NCBI RefSeq assembly: GCF_031143425.1
Contig: NC_090444.1
Location: 1,310,013,324 to 1,310,077,323, forward strand
Origin: Pleurodeles waltl
Lineage: Eukaryota > Chordata > Amphibia > Caudata > Salamandridae
DNA length: 64,000 nt
Direction: 5' to 3'
The position numbers were made by a program, and so were the translations under genes. This document shows positions 24,524 to 35,969 of this stretch, in pieces. The notes below the pieces were generated by a model. It had not been told where the DNA came from, searched no databases, and saw only the letters and a program-made list of their open reading frames with translations. Position 1 is the first letter of the stretch. Every line of letters starts with the position of its first letter.

Positions 24524-24974
24524 GTGAGTACTGCACCTACGACACAGGGGAGGCAAAAAACAGGGACATACACACGCAACAACCCCACCCCCACCCTCAC
24601 CCACTACAACACACACACTAATACATATCTATACATTATAGTTACACCCCCCGGAAGAATGCAAAGACAAAAGGAAATGAGTGTAACCATTGTAATATAT
24701 TAAAATGCAGTACGCAAAAATATACATATATGCACTATTAACAAAATATACACCAAGAATAGTAGTCCAGGTATTGCACCATTCATAGTCTGTGGACCAC
24801 TGGACCAAAAATACATGGGCGAGGCCCACACTCGATACCAGATCAAAACAGAGAGAACACTGCAGGGGCATCAGATAGAAATACAACAGGCACCTCAGGG
24901 GGAAGGGAAGGGGGGGCACCTCAGCCGGATGAGTGCACGAGGCCAGATCCACGAGGGGGCTCCATGCCCATTGA

Positions 24975-25205
24975 TGTATCCTGGGAAGTGCAAAGCCACA
25001 GTCTCTCAAGTCTATACAGTGGGTGGCTTGCCCACTGCATTATCCTGGGGAGTGCAAAGCCACAGTCTCTCAAGTCTCTCCAGTTGGTGGTTTGCCCACT
25101 GCTGCATCCTGGGGAGTGCAAAGCCACAGTCTCTTAAGTCTATCCTGTGGGTGGTTTACCCACTGCTGCATCCTGGGGAGTGCAAAGCCACAGTCTCTCA
25201 AGTGG
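24975..25205. repeat. 62-64 bp minisatellite
   Basis: Four units containing ATCCTGGGGAGTGCAAAGCC and CACAGTCTCTCAAGTCT, at about 24979, 25041, 25105 and 25169. Confidence 0.9.
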
Positions 25206-25625
25206 ATAACAGTCTCCACTGGTTCTGGAGGGGGACTGGTGCCCAGAGTGCTTCATCCTGTGAAGGACAGAGGTAGTGGATGGATCTCTCTACTGGTTCT
25301 GGAGGGGGACTGGTGCCGAGAGTGCTTCATCCTGTGAAGGACAGAGGTAGTGGATGCATGTCTCCACTGGTTCTGGAGGGGGACTGGTGACCAGAGTGCT
25401 TCATCCTGTGAAGGACAGAGGTAGTGGATGGATCTCTCCACTGGTTCTAGAGGGGGACTGGTGCCCAGAGTGCTTCATCCTGTGAAGGACAGAGGTAGTG
25501 GATGCATGTCTCCACTGGTTCTGGAGGGGGACTGGTGCCCAGAGTGCTTCATCCTGTGAAGGACAGAGGTAGTGGATGCATGTCTCCACTGGTTCTGGAG
25601 GGGGACTGGTGCCCAGAGTGCATCA
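25206..25625. repeat. 74 bp minisatellite
   Basis: GGTTCTGGAGGGGGACTGGT recurs at 25221, 25295, 25369, 25443, 25517 and 25591, exactly 74 bp apart, with very few differences between units. Recent expansion is likely. Confidence 0.95.
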
Positions 25626-25675
25626 CTCACCCCGTGACGGTCCCAGTTGCGTCAGTGCCCCTGCCGCTCATGGGC

Positions 25676-26190
25676 TAGCGGTGCTTGATTTGGCGGTGCC
25701 CTGTTCAGCGGTGCTTGCTTTGGCGGTGCCCTGTTCAGCGGTGCTTGAGTTGGCGGTCCTTCATGGCCCAGCGGTGCTTGAGTTGGCGGTGCCCTGTTCA
25801 GCGGTGCTTGATTTGGCGGTCCTTCATGGCCCAGTGGTGCTTGAGTTGGCGGTGCCCTGTTCAGCAGTGCTTGATTTGGCGGTCCTTCATGGCCCAGCGA
25901 TGCTTGAGTTGGCGGTGCCCTGTTCAGCGGTGCTTCAGTTGGCGGTGCCCTGTTCAGCGGTGCTTGATTTGGCGGTGCCCTGTTCAGCGGTGCTTGATTT
26001 GGTGGTGCCCTGTTCAGCGGTGCTTGATTTGGCGGTGCCCTGTTCAGCGGTGCTTGATTTGGTGGTGCCCTGTTCAGCGGTGCTTGAGTTGGCGGTACTT
26101 CATGGCCCAGCGGTGCTTGAGTTGGCGGTCCTTCATGGCCCAGCGGGTCTTGTGCTGGTGGTCCTTCATGGCCCAGCTGGGCTGGGTCTG
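25676..26190. repeat. ~30 bp minisatellite
   Basis: Units of GCGGTGCTTGATTTGGCGGT plus GCCCTGTTCA, alternating with a CCTTCATGGCCCA variant. Continuous open frames here are composition effects. Confidence 0.95.
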
Positions 26191-26480
26191 GCGGTCCTTC
26201 ATGGCCCAGCTGGGCTGTGACTGGCAGGGCTCTCCTGGGCAGCTGGGCTGGGGCTGGCGGGGCCCTCCTGGGCAGCTGTGCTGGGGCTGGCGGGGCCCTC
26301 CTGGGCAGTTGGGCTGGGGCTGGCGGTGGCCTCCTGGGCAGCTGTGCTGGGGCTGGCAGTGGCCTCCTGGGCAGCGGGGATGGGGCTGGCGGGGCCCTCC
26401 TGGGCAGCAGGGATGGGGCTGGCGGTGGCCTCCTGGGCAGCGGGGATGGGGCTGGCGGGGCCCTCCTGGGTAGCGGGGAT
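26191..26480. repeat. 33 bp minisatellite in the Myb-like gene tail
   Basis: Units of GGGGCTGGCGGGGCCCTCCT plus GGGCAGCTGTGCT. The period is a multiple of three, so on the minus strand it encodes the 11-residue repeat at the end of the Myb-like protein. Confidence 0.9.
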
Positions 26481-27238
26481 GATGGCGGTCTTCTCCGCCG
26501 TGCTGCTCTTCCCAGACTTGCCGGGTTTCTTCTGGCCCTTCCCCACCTTGGGAGGTGTCACAGCTGAGTCCACACTCCCACAGGGACCCCTGGGAGCGGC
26601 TTGGGTGGCTGGAGTCTTCCCCCTCTCCCACCGGGCACTGGCCAACTTCTGGTGCTTCACAGGGGGAGACTGGCTGTGCTGTGGCTCCGTGCCACACTGG
26701 CCGTGCTGGTGGCCGGTGCACTCCACATACCTGTGACTACAGGCACCACTGGTCCCGGAGATGTTGTGGCTGAGGTGCTAGTTGAGGTGAGGGTGAGGGT
26801 GGGGGTATGTGATAGCATGCAGGTAGGGTGGGGGATGTAATAGTTAAGATTTGACTTACCAGAGTCCATTCCTCAACCAACTCCTGCGAGGCCCTCAGGA
26901 TGCAGAATCGCCAAGACCTGCTCCTCCCATGTTGTTAGTTGTGGGTGAGGAGGTGGGGGTCCGGCAATAGTCCGCTGAACCGCCTGGTGGTGTCTTGAGA
27001 CCACGGAACACACCTTCCCCCGTAGGTCGTTCCACCTTTTCCTGATGCCCTCCCGATTTCTTGGGTGTTGTCCCACTGCATTGACCCTGTCCACTATTCT
27101 TCGCCATAGCTCCATCTTCCTTGCAATTGAGGTGTGCTGCACCTGGGATGCAAATAGCTGTGGCTCTACCCGGACGATTTCCTCCACCATGATCCTGAGC
27201 TCCTCCTCCGAGAAACTGGGCTGTCTTTGCCGTGCCAT
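26199..27238 (-). pseudogene. Myb/SANT-like DNA-binding protein of Harbinger
   Basis: In PIF/Harbinger elements a Myb-like protein binds the ends and helps the transposase enter the nucleus. Exon 1 (27238-26873) reads FSEEELRIMVEEIVRVEPQL, then ARKMELWRRIVDRVNAVGQH and RREGIRKRW-like NREGIRKRWNDLRGKVCSVV: a three-helix Myb_DNA-bind_5-type domain at residues ~8-85. A TGA closes the frame ten codons before a donor site (CTG|GTAAGT near 26860), so exon 1 is probably truncated by a nonsense change. Candidate further exons lie at ~26790-26710 and 26690-26199; the last has a lysine-rich stretch (GKGQKKPGKSGKSS) and runs into an 11-residue repeat (AQEGPASPIPA) coded by the 33 bp minisatellite. Confidence 0.75.
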
Positions 27239-27889
27239 GGGGTGGTGTATGTGATTTGTGGGGTGGTGTGTGGGGTGATAAGTGTGGTGATATGTAGTGG
27301 TGTGTTGTGTGAGGTGCGTGGAAGTTGTGTGGGTGATGGTGTTGTGTGCCTGTGGATGCTAGTATTGTTGATGGCGGTGTCTCTCTCTGGCCTTCGTTCG
27401 TGATTTTTGGTCGTAGGGGTTTGTGGGTGAATGTTTTATATTGTATTGGGTGTGTGGGAGTGGTGTGTGTATGTGTCTCAGGTGTGTGTATTTCAAATTG
27501 CCCAATGTGGCTGTGTTTTGTAAGGGTGTGTGTATTTTGAGCGCGGCGGTGTGAACCGCCAATGGAATACCGCGGTTGAAAGACCGCCGCGTGGATTAGT
27601 GTGTCCTGATAGTGTGGGCGTATTTGTGTTAGCGTGACGGTGGAGGTTTTGTTTTCGGCAGTTTATCACTGACCTTTGGTGTGGCGGACTTGTGTGGGTG
27701 TCTGAATTTTGGCGGATTCCGAGCAGTGGGTCATAATGTCCGTGGCGGAATTCCGCGGCAGTGTGTTGGCGGTCTTCTGCACGGCGGTAAGCGGCTTTTA
27801 CCGCCAATGTTGTAATGACCCCCTATGGCTTTTAATATTTTTTAATCAAAATAACAACAAAAAGCATCAAACGCCAACTGTGGTCAACT

Positions 27890-30015
27890 GGTCACAGTAG
27901 ACTGGGACCTTGGCATGATTTAAGGCCAACTGTGATGGAGCGTGGGTCAGATACAGAAACCAAGTTCAACTCGCTTGAAGGCTTTACCTTGGGACTTGGA
28001 CTCAAAAATGAACGTCTGTATACTTCAGTGCGTCAAAGCAGCAGGCTGTAATCGGAGAGGGCTCCAGGATAGCCAAAGGACACAATACAGATGAAGCTGT
28101 TGGTTTTGTTGGGAAGCCATTTGAGCAGGAGAAACTTGAATTTCATGTCCAAGGAAGTCCTCTTGCCAACCAGACACTTTTGGGACCTTTGCTGGGCCAA
28201 GATTGCTAAGTTTGACTTAGTCATTGTTTCCAAGATCGGCCTATTTCAGTGGAACAAAGCTGCAGACTATAGTTGAAGAGGGCTCCACGAGACCAGATGC
28301 CTTCTCCGTGGGGTCCTGCTGACTAAGATTTGCTGCTGCAAAGAAGCTCAAAGTGAGAGAACCCTGAATTTTCAGCACTGTAGCAATGCAACTCAGGGTA
28401 TTAGCTTGGCAGGGTTGTCCAGTCCTCCGGAGTTCTTGAAGTAGAAAACGTTTCTAAGTCCCAAATTTTCAGGGGTTGTAGGAGAAGTCCAGGTTTACAC
28501 AACCAAGGGTTCCAGGACCTCAGAAACAGGACTTGAACATCGGGACTCACTTCAGCCAAAGCCAACACCAGGGTCCAGGGGAGGTCCAGTTGCAACTGGT
28601 CAGCTGGGCAGTTGCAGGCAAAGACCACTTATAGCTTGTTGTGTCCTTGTAGCTTGAATAGGAGATCAGCCTTATGACCAATGGAGCCCACTTCTCCATC
28701 TTGAGTGCAAGAGGGAGCAGATCTAGTCCTTCAGATCTCCTCTCAGGTCTCAGACAGCAGGTTCCATCCTTTTCAGATATTCCTCAGGTCCAGTAGTGTT
28801 CTGAAGAGGACGCCAGGGAAAGCCACATTTATGTCTGGCACTAGCTTGAGGGTGGTGGTCTCTCCCTAGCCAATGGGATAAAAATCTCCCAGGGGTAAAG
28901 TTGCTCATTTTACAACAGCTCTACTGCAGAAAAATGACAAAGTGCCCCTACTAAAATCGTAAATGGTAAAACCCTTCTCCCCTTGTGCAGAGCCTGTGTC
29001 CCCACCCAGAGGTGTGGCCAGGGTAATGAGCAGCCCCCCATCTGTGGTCATGCCAAAGCAGCTTCCTGCCCACCTGACTGGGAGAACAAAAGAAGGGGAC
29101 TGTCCTGATGTCATTTGTCATCTGCCTGTGAAAGGGGAGGCTCATGTGAAGTAAATTAAGTTCCTGAGCACTACCCACATTGTAATCCAGCTGGAAGAAC
29201 CAAAACAGCTCCACACAGCCAGCTTTTGTCTCAGCACTGGGAGCAGTTTTCACACTTGATTCAGGGCTATTTACAAGCTGGGTGATAGTTGGAAGGCGTA
29301 TGTAAAATAGCCTTTAGGAGTTTTAGGCATGAAAAAGGTAACTTTCTAAGTTATGTTTCTTCAATATTTATCAAAAATTCAACTTTCATATTAAATGTGG
29401 CTTTTGATTAAAAAAAAAAATAAGTTGTTGAATCTTATTTCTAGCTGCCCCTACCCTGTGATAGTATATTTAATATTCAATAGTGTTTCTCTATGGCCCA
29501 GCCAGCCTTTCTACATTGAAAATAGTTTTTGCTTACTAGTTACTGTAAGGACGTATTAAAGTTAAATTTCTATGTGTCCTACTTTTAAATACCTGGCACT
29601 TTTCCCTGTGAACTACAATGCCTACTTAGGGGTGACTTATTAATATTTAAAAGCAAGGCTTAGAATTGTCAAAGGGCTTTATGTTGAAGGTCCCATTACT
29701 GTTTTCATACTGCTCCAGTTAGGCTACAATGGTAGTCCAGAAGACATGTTTGCACTGCCATTGTGGTGGCTGGCACAATAGGTGCTGCAGTCCACTAGTG
29801 GCAGTTAAAGTCTAGGCCCTGGCTATACTTTGTAACATATACTACAGGTGCACAAGCAAGTTCAAAATGCCAAATAGGAGTATAGTAATTCAACCTGTTA
29901 AAAGGGGGCACACAGGCAGTTACCACTGGCTAGCATGGGCAAAGTACACAAAGCTTTACAGCCAGCAAAAACAGATAGGGCAAAAATCTTGGGGTCCACC
30001 TACTGGCCGCAATTC
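27890..30015 (-). repeat. LTR-like repeat distantly related to family A
   Basis: The stretch 29740-29990 aligns with 11190-11400 and with 60610-60790 reversed: shared features include GGTGCTGCAGTCCACTAGTG, GGCCCTGG and CAGCCAGCAAAAACAG. The match to family A is weak elsewhere, and 28020-28860 only has the general character of such LTRs. Left limit arbitrary. Confidence 0.5.
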
Positions 30016-30100
30016 CTAAGCCACAAGAAATGCCACAGCTTTATCAAGAATACACTTTCCAGTGAAATACAGAAGGTGAATCACAATCAACATTATAATT

Positions 30101-30579
30101 AGGGCTCCCGGTTTTATGGTATTTATTTGTGCAGCAATTCTGTCTGTATTTATCCATATTTTTTTGCTCATTTTTTCTGTATTTATCCATTTGTATTTTG
30201 TATTTATGTATAAATGAAGCTATAATATGTATTTTTTCACATTCAAATGATAAAGGTAAACTTGCACTTGAATGTCTCAAAGGTTTCAGCCGCATACAGT
30301 GCAAACCTGAAAACACTTGCATTGTAGAATAGCACAAATAACTGCAGATCTGCACTTAACTATGGTAAATTAGTAAATATAATGTCCTTTTTTTCATCTC
30401 CCTGCCTCTCAACCTGTACCCGTACAGACCTGCACAGTAGACAGTAGAGACAATCACCTAAAGAAGGCCTATTTTCCATATTTTTCTGTATTTAAAAATT
30501 AATACAGGCAGGAAAATAAATAGTTTTCTGCCTGTATTTATCTGTACAAATCAGTAAAACTGAAAACTGGGAGTACACT
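30101..30579. mobile_element. hAT-like MITE
   Basis: Ends AGGGCTCCCGGTTTT and, reversed, AGTGTACTCCCAGTTTT, flanked by TTATAATT (30093-30100) and TTATAATC (30580-30587), a 7-of-8 match to an 8 bp duplication as made by hAT elements. The interior is dominated by CTGTATTTATC repeats on both strands and has no gene. Confidence 0.65.
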
Positions 30580-30587
30580 TTATAATC

Positions 30588-30804
30588 CACTTAAGAACGA
30601 AAAGACCTCAGTAGCAATCCAATATATGATGAAGGTGGAAGACGATATCGGTCGCAAAAACTAATAGAAATTCAAAGTCATCTGTAATGTTAATTGACTG
30701 GAGGTGGGCTTCCCTCTAAATCAACATCTGAATCATTTTCATAAAGAACAATTTCTTGCAATTTAATTATTTCACATGTTGTAGGGTCTTTTGGTAGTTC
30801 ATAT
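30588..30804 (-). pseudogene. Possible downstream part of the old foamy-like relic
   Basis: It lies directly across the Gmr1 insertion from the old relic's integrase end and is in the same orientation. Between 30803 and 30690 the minus strand stays open for 37 codons with DPTTCEIIKLQEIV, which resembles LTTGEEVPLQVIF in the small frame between pol and env of the young provirus (39335-39592). The similarity is short and could be chance. No env similarity is visible further down. Confidence 0.3.
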
Positions 30805-31040
30805 TGTAGGAAAGTACCATCTTCCCTGGCATGTTACCCCCATATTTCACTGCATGTATGTTGTTTTAGTCCATGTGTCACTGGGACTCTGCCAGGCAGG
30901 TCCCCAGTGCTCATAAGTATGTGCCCTGTATGTGTTCCCTGTGTGATGCCTAACTGTCTCACTGAGGCTCTGCTAACCAGAACCTCAGTGGTTATGCTCT
31001 CTCTGCTTTCCAAATTTGTCACTAACAGGCTAGTGACTAA

Positions 31041-31965
31041 GGCCCGTATTTATACTCCGTTTGCGCCGAATTAGCGTCGTTTTTTTCGACGCAAATTCGG
31101 CGCAAAACTAACGCCATATTTATACTTTGGCGTTAGACGTGTCTAGCGCCAAAGTATTGGCAAATAGCGTCATTTTTTTGCGTGAACGCCTTCCTTGCGT
31201 TAATGAGATGCAAGGAAGGCGTTCCCGTCTATAAAAATGACGGCGACGCAAATGCGTCGTATTTATACTCCCGGGCAAAAATCACGCCCGGGAGTTGGCG
31301 GGTCAAAAAACCCCGCATTTGCGCCACTATTTAACGCCTGGGTCAGGGTAGGCGTTAAGGGGCCTGTGGGCTCAAAATGAGCCCACAGGTGCCCTCCCCT
31401 GCCCCCAGGGACCCCCCCTGCCACCCCTGCCCACCCCAGGAGGACACCCAAGGATGGAGGGACCCACCCCAGGGACATTCAGGTAAGTTCAGGTAAGTAT
31501 CATTTTTTATATTTTTTTATTTTTTTGGGTGGCATAGGGGGGCCTTATTTGTGCCCCCCTACATGCCACTATGCCCAATGACCATGCCCAGGGGACATAA
31601 GTCCCCTGGGCATGGCCATTGGGCAAGGGGGCATGACTCCTGTCTTTACTAAGACAGGAGTCATTTAAATGGCGTCTGGGCGTCGAAAAAATGGCTCAAA
31701 TCGGGTTAAGCCGATTTTTTAGCGTCAACCCGACTTGCGCCATTTTAAGAGGCCCTAGCGCCATTTTCCCCCTACGCCGGCGCTGCCTGGTCTACGTGGT
31801 TTTTTTCCACGCACACCAGGCAGCGCCGGTCTGCTTGCGCCGGCTAACGCCATTCCATAAATACGGCGCCCGCATGGCGCTTCGGAATGGCGTTAGACGG
31901 CGCTAAATTTTTTGACGCTAAACTGCGTTAGCGCAGTTTAGCGTCAAAAAGTATAAATATGGGCC
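31041..31965. mobile_element. Harbinger-like MITE in the Gmr1 5' LTR
   Basis: Termini GGCCCGTATTTATACT and, reversed, GGCCCATATTTATACT, flanked by TAA at 31038-31040 and 31966-31968. The intact 3' LTR has the empty site at about 51630 (GTGACTAAATTTACC), which proves the boundaries. Both ends fold into strong hairpins (GCGCCGAATT/AATTCGGCGC near 31062-31104; GACGCTAAACTGCG/CGCAGTTTAGCGTC near 31914-31946). Non-coding. Confidence 0.95.
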
Positions 31966-32138
31966 TAAATTTACCAATTCACATTGGCATACTGGCACAC
32001 CCATATAATTCCCTTGTATATGGTACTGAGGTAACCAGGGTATTGGGGTTCCAGGAGATCCCTATGGGATGCAGCATTTCTTTTGCCACCCATAGGGAGC
32101 TCTGACAATTCTTACACAGGCCTGCCACTGCAGCCTGC

Positions 32139-32475
32139 GTGAAATAACGTCCACGTTATTTCACAGCCATTTACCACTGCACATAAGTAACTTATAAGTC
32201 ACCTACATGTCTAACCTTCACCTGGTGAAGGTTGGGTGCAAAGTTACTTAGTGTGTGGGCACCCTGGCACTAGCCAAGGTGCCCCCACATCGTTCAGGAC
32301 AAATTCCTTGGACTTTGTGAGTGCGGGGACACCATTACACGTGTGCACTATACATAGGTCACTACCTATGTATAGCGTCACAATGGTAACTCCGAACATG
32401 GCCATGTAACATGTCTAAGATCATGGAATTGTCACCCCAATACCATCCTGGTATTGGGGTGACAATTCCATGATC
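32139..32475. promoter_or_regulatory. Cluster of three hairpins in the 5' LTR
   Basis: Three inverted repeats: 32139-32164 (12 bp arms, GTGAAATAACGT), 32348-32375 (12 bp arms, CTATACATAGGT) and 32419-32475 (27 bp perfect arms starting GATCATGGAATTGTCACC, 3 bp loop). All recur in the 3' LTR. Role unknown; regulatory use is an inference. Confidence 0.7.
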
Positions 32476-34314
32476 CCCCGGGTCTCTAGCACAGAACCCG
32501 GGTACTGCCAAACTGCCTTTCCGGGGTCTCCACTGCAGCTTCTGCTGCTGCCAACCCCTCAGACAGGTTTCTGCCCTCCTGGGGTCCAGGCAGCCCTGGC
32601 CCAGGAAGGCAGAACAAAGGATTTCCTCTGAGAGAGGGTGTTACACCCTCTCCCTTTGGAAATAGGTGTGAAGGGCTGGGGAGGAGTAGCCTCCCCCAGC
32701 CTCTGGAAATGCTTTGATGGGCACAGATGGTGCCCATCTCTGTATAAGCCAGTCTACACTCGTTCAGGGATCCCCCAGCCCTGCTCTGGCGTGAAACTGG
32801 ACAAAGGAAAGGGGAGTGACCACTCCCCTGACCAGTACCTCCCAGAGGAGGTGCCCAGAGCTCCTCCAGTGTGTCCCAGACCTCTGCCATCTTGGAAACA
32901 GAGGTGTTGGGGGCACACTGGACTGCTCTGAGTGGCCTGGGCCAGCAGGTGACGTCAGAGGCTCCTTCTGATAGGCTCTTACCTCTCTTGGTAGCCAATC
33001 CTCCTAACTTGGTAGCCAAACCTCCTTTTCTGGCTATTTAGGGTCTCTGCTTTGGGGAATTCTTCAGATAACGAATGCAAGAGTTCACCAGAGTTCCTCT
33101 GCATCTCCATCTTCACCTTCTACCAAAGGATCAACCGCTGACTGCTCCAGGACGCCTGCAAAACCGCAACAAAGTAGCAAGACGACTACCAGCAACATTG
33201 TAGCGCCTAATCCTGCCGGCTTTCTCGACTGTTTCCAGGTGGTGCATGCTCTGGGGGTAGCCTGCCTTCACCCTGCACCAGAAGCTCCAAAGAAATCTCC
33301 CGTGGGTCAACGGAATCTTCCCCCTGCTAACGCAGGCACCAAACTTCTGCATCACTGGTCCTCTGGGTCGCCTCTCATCCTGACAAGCCTGGTCCCTGGA
33401 ACACAGGAGCTGGGTCCAAGTGTCTCCCACAGTCCAGTGGCCCTTCAGTCCAAAGTTGGTGGAGGTAAGTCCTTGCCTCCCCACGCCAGACAGCAAACCT
33501 GTGTACTGCGTGATTTGCAGCTGCTCCGGCTTCTGTGCATTTCTCCAAGGATTCTTTTACGCACAGCATAGCCTGGGTCCCCAGCACTCCGTCCTGCATT
33601 TCCCAACTCGCTGAGTTGGACTCTGACGTCGTGGGACCCTCCTTTGTGACTCTGAGTCGACCGCTGTCCTCAGATCCTCTAAGTGCCTGCTCCGGCACTT
33701 CTGCGGGTGCTGCCTGCTTCTGCGGGGGGCTCTATGAGTTGCTGACTGCCCCCTCTGTCTCCTCCTCCAAGGGGCAACATCCTGGTCCTTCCTGATCCTC
33801 AGCAGCACCCAAAAACTTCTACTGCGACCCTTGCAGCTAGCAAGGCTTGTTTGCGGTCTTTCTGCATGGGAACACCTCTTCAAGCTTCCTCGCGACGTGG
33901 GACATCCGTCTTCCAAAGGAGAAGTTCCTAGTCCTCTTCTTTCTTGCAGAACTCCAAGCTTCTTCCAACCGGAGGCAGCTTCCTTGCACCTTCATCCGGG
34001 GTTTCCTGGGCTCCTTCCCCCCCCTGGACACTGTCGCGACTATTGGACTTGGTCCCCTTCTCTTACAGGTACTCAGGTCCGAAAATCCATTGTCAGTGCA
34101 CTGCTGGTGTTTGTTCTTCCTGCAGAATTCCCCTATCACGACTATTGTGCTCTCTGGACGTAGTAGGTGTACTTTATTCCTACTTTTCAAGGTCTTGGGC
34201 TGGGGTATTTTTCTAACCCTCACTGTTTTCTTACAGTCCCAGTGACCCTCTACAAGCTCACATAGGTCTGGGGTCCATTTGTGGTTCGCATTCCACTTTT
34301 GGAGTATATGGTTT

Positions 34315-35317
34315 TGTCGCGTGGGCTCTCATTATCCTAAATGAGACTACTGGATTTCTAGGCAGCAGGTCGATAACGGTGTGGGGGACTGAGTCTGACC
34401 CATGTGTAAGGAACTCTGTCACCCTAAATCCGGTTTTTGCTCCGGCTAACTAGCAGTGCCTCATTTCTCCCACAGGGAAGAGATGATTGGGCAGCCGAGC
34501 GCATGCCATCTTTGGAACTTCTCAGGGAAATCATGGTCACTCAGATCCAAACCAACTCTCTCATTAAAATATGATCTCATATACAAATGACAATGACAGT
34601 ATAAGTTTTATATAATGATTTAATAAAACAACTGTATTTTAGATAATAAGGCATGAGCCGCAATAACCAGAACCATACAACACAGTAGGATTGAAATAGT
34701 TACCAGGAGAGTAAAACATAAGAACAAAGCGATCATCATGTATAATAGTTTCTACTCTCCCTCTACTTGTTCTATTTTGAGCACAGCATGTTAAGCTTCT
34801 AGCTTGCCTGTCTGTATCACTGGGGAGACATCAGCCCTCATACCTGAGCAAAGGCATGTGATCTTGGTTCAGCATCTGCAACGAGGCAGTCAGCGTCTAG
34901 TTGTGGTTCCCTGGTCGGAATCTCCCTCTTGCGTGTATTGGGAAAAGGAAGTGATTTTATAACTAACATGTCAGCGTGATCACAAAATGTCCCTATGCAG
35001 GAATGCCAAGTCTAAACTCCTACCACGTCTATCGGCAATGTTCCAGACTGTATCCTTGACTGAAGCACAGAGTGAATGTGTTATGGAGAACTCCAGTGCT
35101 GAAGTAGGCAAAACAGTGTGATATGAATAAAAAACAAAACAGTAGAACTGGCTATTTGAAAAATAACAGTACGAAGCCTAATAAAAAGCATTTAGAGCAA
35201 AGTGCACAGAGGCTCTAAGCTGCCAGCAAATGAATAAAATACATCCAGGGCAAAGTGCACAAAGGCCTAAAGCCTGAAGCTAACGCGCAAAGGATATGTA
35301 AAACCAACCACACTACA
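34315..35317 (-). repeat. 3' LTR of the foamy-like provirus
   Basis: 1003 bp, on the minus strand running TGTAGTGTGG to CCCACGCGACA. About 20 substitutions and two 1 bp indels separate it from the other LTR by eye, close to 2%. Confidence 0.93.
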
Positions 35318-35330
35318 CCCTCCCCTTGTC
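35318..35330 (-). other. Polypurine tract of the provirus
   Basis: Minus strand GACAAGGGGAGGG directly before the 3' LTR start TGTAGTG. Primer for plus-strand synthesis. Confidence 0.8.
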
Positions 35331-35507
35331 GGTAGCAAGTGGTTCCAATAATATAAAAATATGCCCCAGATATAAACAATACCTAAAATGATATACATAT
35401 TTCGACAAGGTCAGAAGACAACAAAGTCATAAATTTAGAAAACATGTGACAATAAAGCCAAATTCAATATAATGTCAATTTTGCAGGAGAGGAAAAAAAT
35501 CCAATTG

Positions 35508-35969
35508 TTAAACAGAAGCAATAGAGAGTAGGAGCTCCTCCACTTCGATATATGTCAATATCGGAAGATCCACGCCACAAAGTACCATGGAGCAGGTGTG
35601 TTCCAAAGCCCCAAAACCATTCAGGGCGGCACCCCGTGCAGGGCCTATGAATGAGACAAAACCATCTTCCTCCAGGAAGGGAATCTTATAAACTGCCTCA
35701 CGAAGCAAACGCAACCGTAGTGCACAAGTCTGGGAATGAGCCCTAATTGGGAACATCAACAGATCAGGATCGACCACTAGAGGGCGCAGCAGTGAGAGAC
35801 AGAGAGCCAATGCATGTTCAAACGAGCACCAAAGGCACCGAAACACGGGTTGCACCCAATCCAAAACCGGTCTGAATGACAGAGACCAGTCACACTCCAA
35901 ATGGCCCAGGAGTGTTGCTCCAAAATACTGCATCATGCGTTCACGACACAGCTGCGCTGACGGGAGCAT
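35508..35969 (-). CDS. Open frame 3' of env, unknown accessory candidate
   Basis: About 153 codons from the ATG at 35969, overlapping the last ~30 bases of env and ending 190 bases before the 3' LTR. The product is Leu-rich with several Cys and Trp (LECDWSLSFRPVLDWVQPVF, FRCLWCSFEHALALCLSLLR, and an acidic end YIEVEELLLSIASV). I recognise no domain. Foamy viruses keep their transactivator and bet genes in exactly this place, so position suggests an accessory or regulatory protein, but sequence alone does not prove it. Confidence 0.5.
   Translation of the reverse strand: MLPSAQLCRERMMQYFGATLLGHLECDWSLSFRPVLDWVQPVFRCLWCSFEHALALCLSLLRPLVVDPDLLMFPIRAHSQTCALRLRLLREAVYKIPFLEEDGFVSFIGPARGAALNGFGALEHTCSMVLCGVDLPILTYIEVEELLLSIASV

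Larger units (their letters stand above)
24135..27823. mobile_element. Harbinger-like transposon, transposase core lost
   Basis: Terminal inverted repeats GGTGGTCATTACAAC (left) and GGGGGTCATTACAAC (right, reversed), with TAT at 24132-24134 and 27824-27826 as the 3 bp duplication. Inside are a transposase first exon on the plus strand (24441) and a Myb-like gene on the minus strand (from 27238), the two-gene layout known for PIF/Harbinger. The transposase catalytic domain is absent, and four different minisatellites fill 24975-26480. It would depend on a partner element for movement. Confidence 0.85.

Noticed and set aside
25576..26473. Long Ala/Val/Leu- and Cys/Trp-rich open frames
   Set aside because: Products of 30 and 33 bp minisatellites read in several frames on both strands; no protein character.
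32486..33019. 177-codon antisense frame in the 5' LTR, also open in the 3' LTR (52151-52684)
   Set aside because: It drew attention because both copies are open, but about a dozen residue changes between the two LTRs are nearly all of the observed base differences, so there is no sign of protein constraint.
33831..34245. Overlapping 110-130 codon frames near the provirus edge
   Set aside because: They are in Gmr1 LTR sequence and have no counterpart domain; the 3' LTR equivalent is altered.
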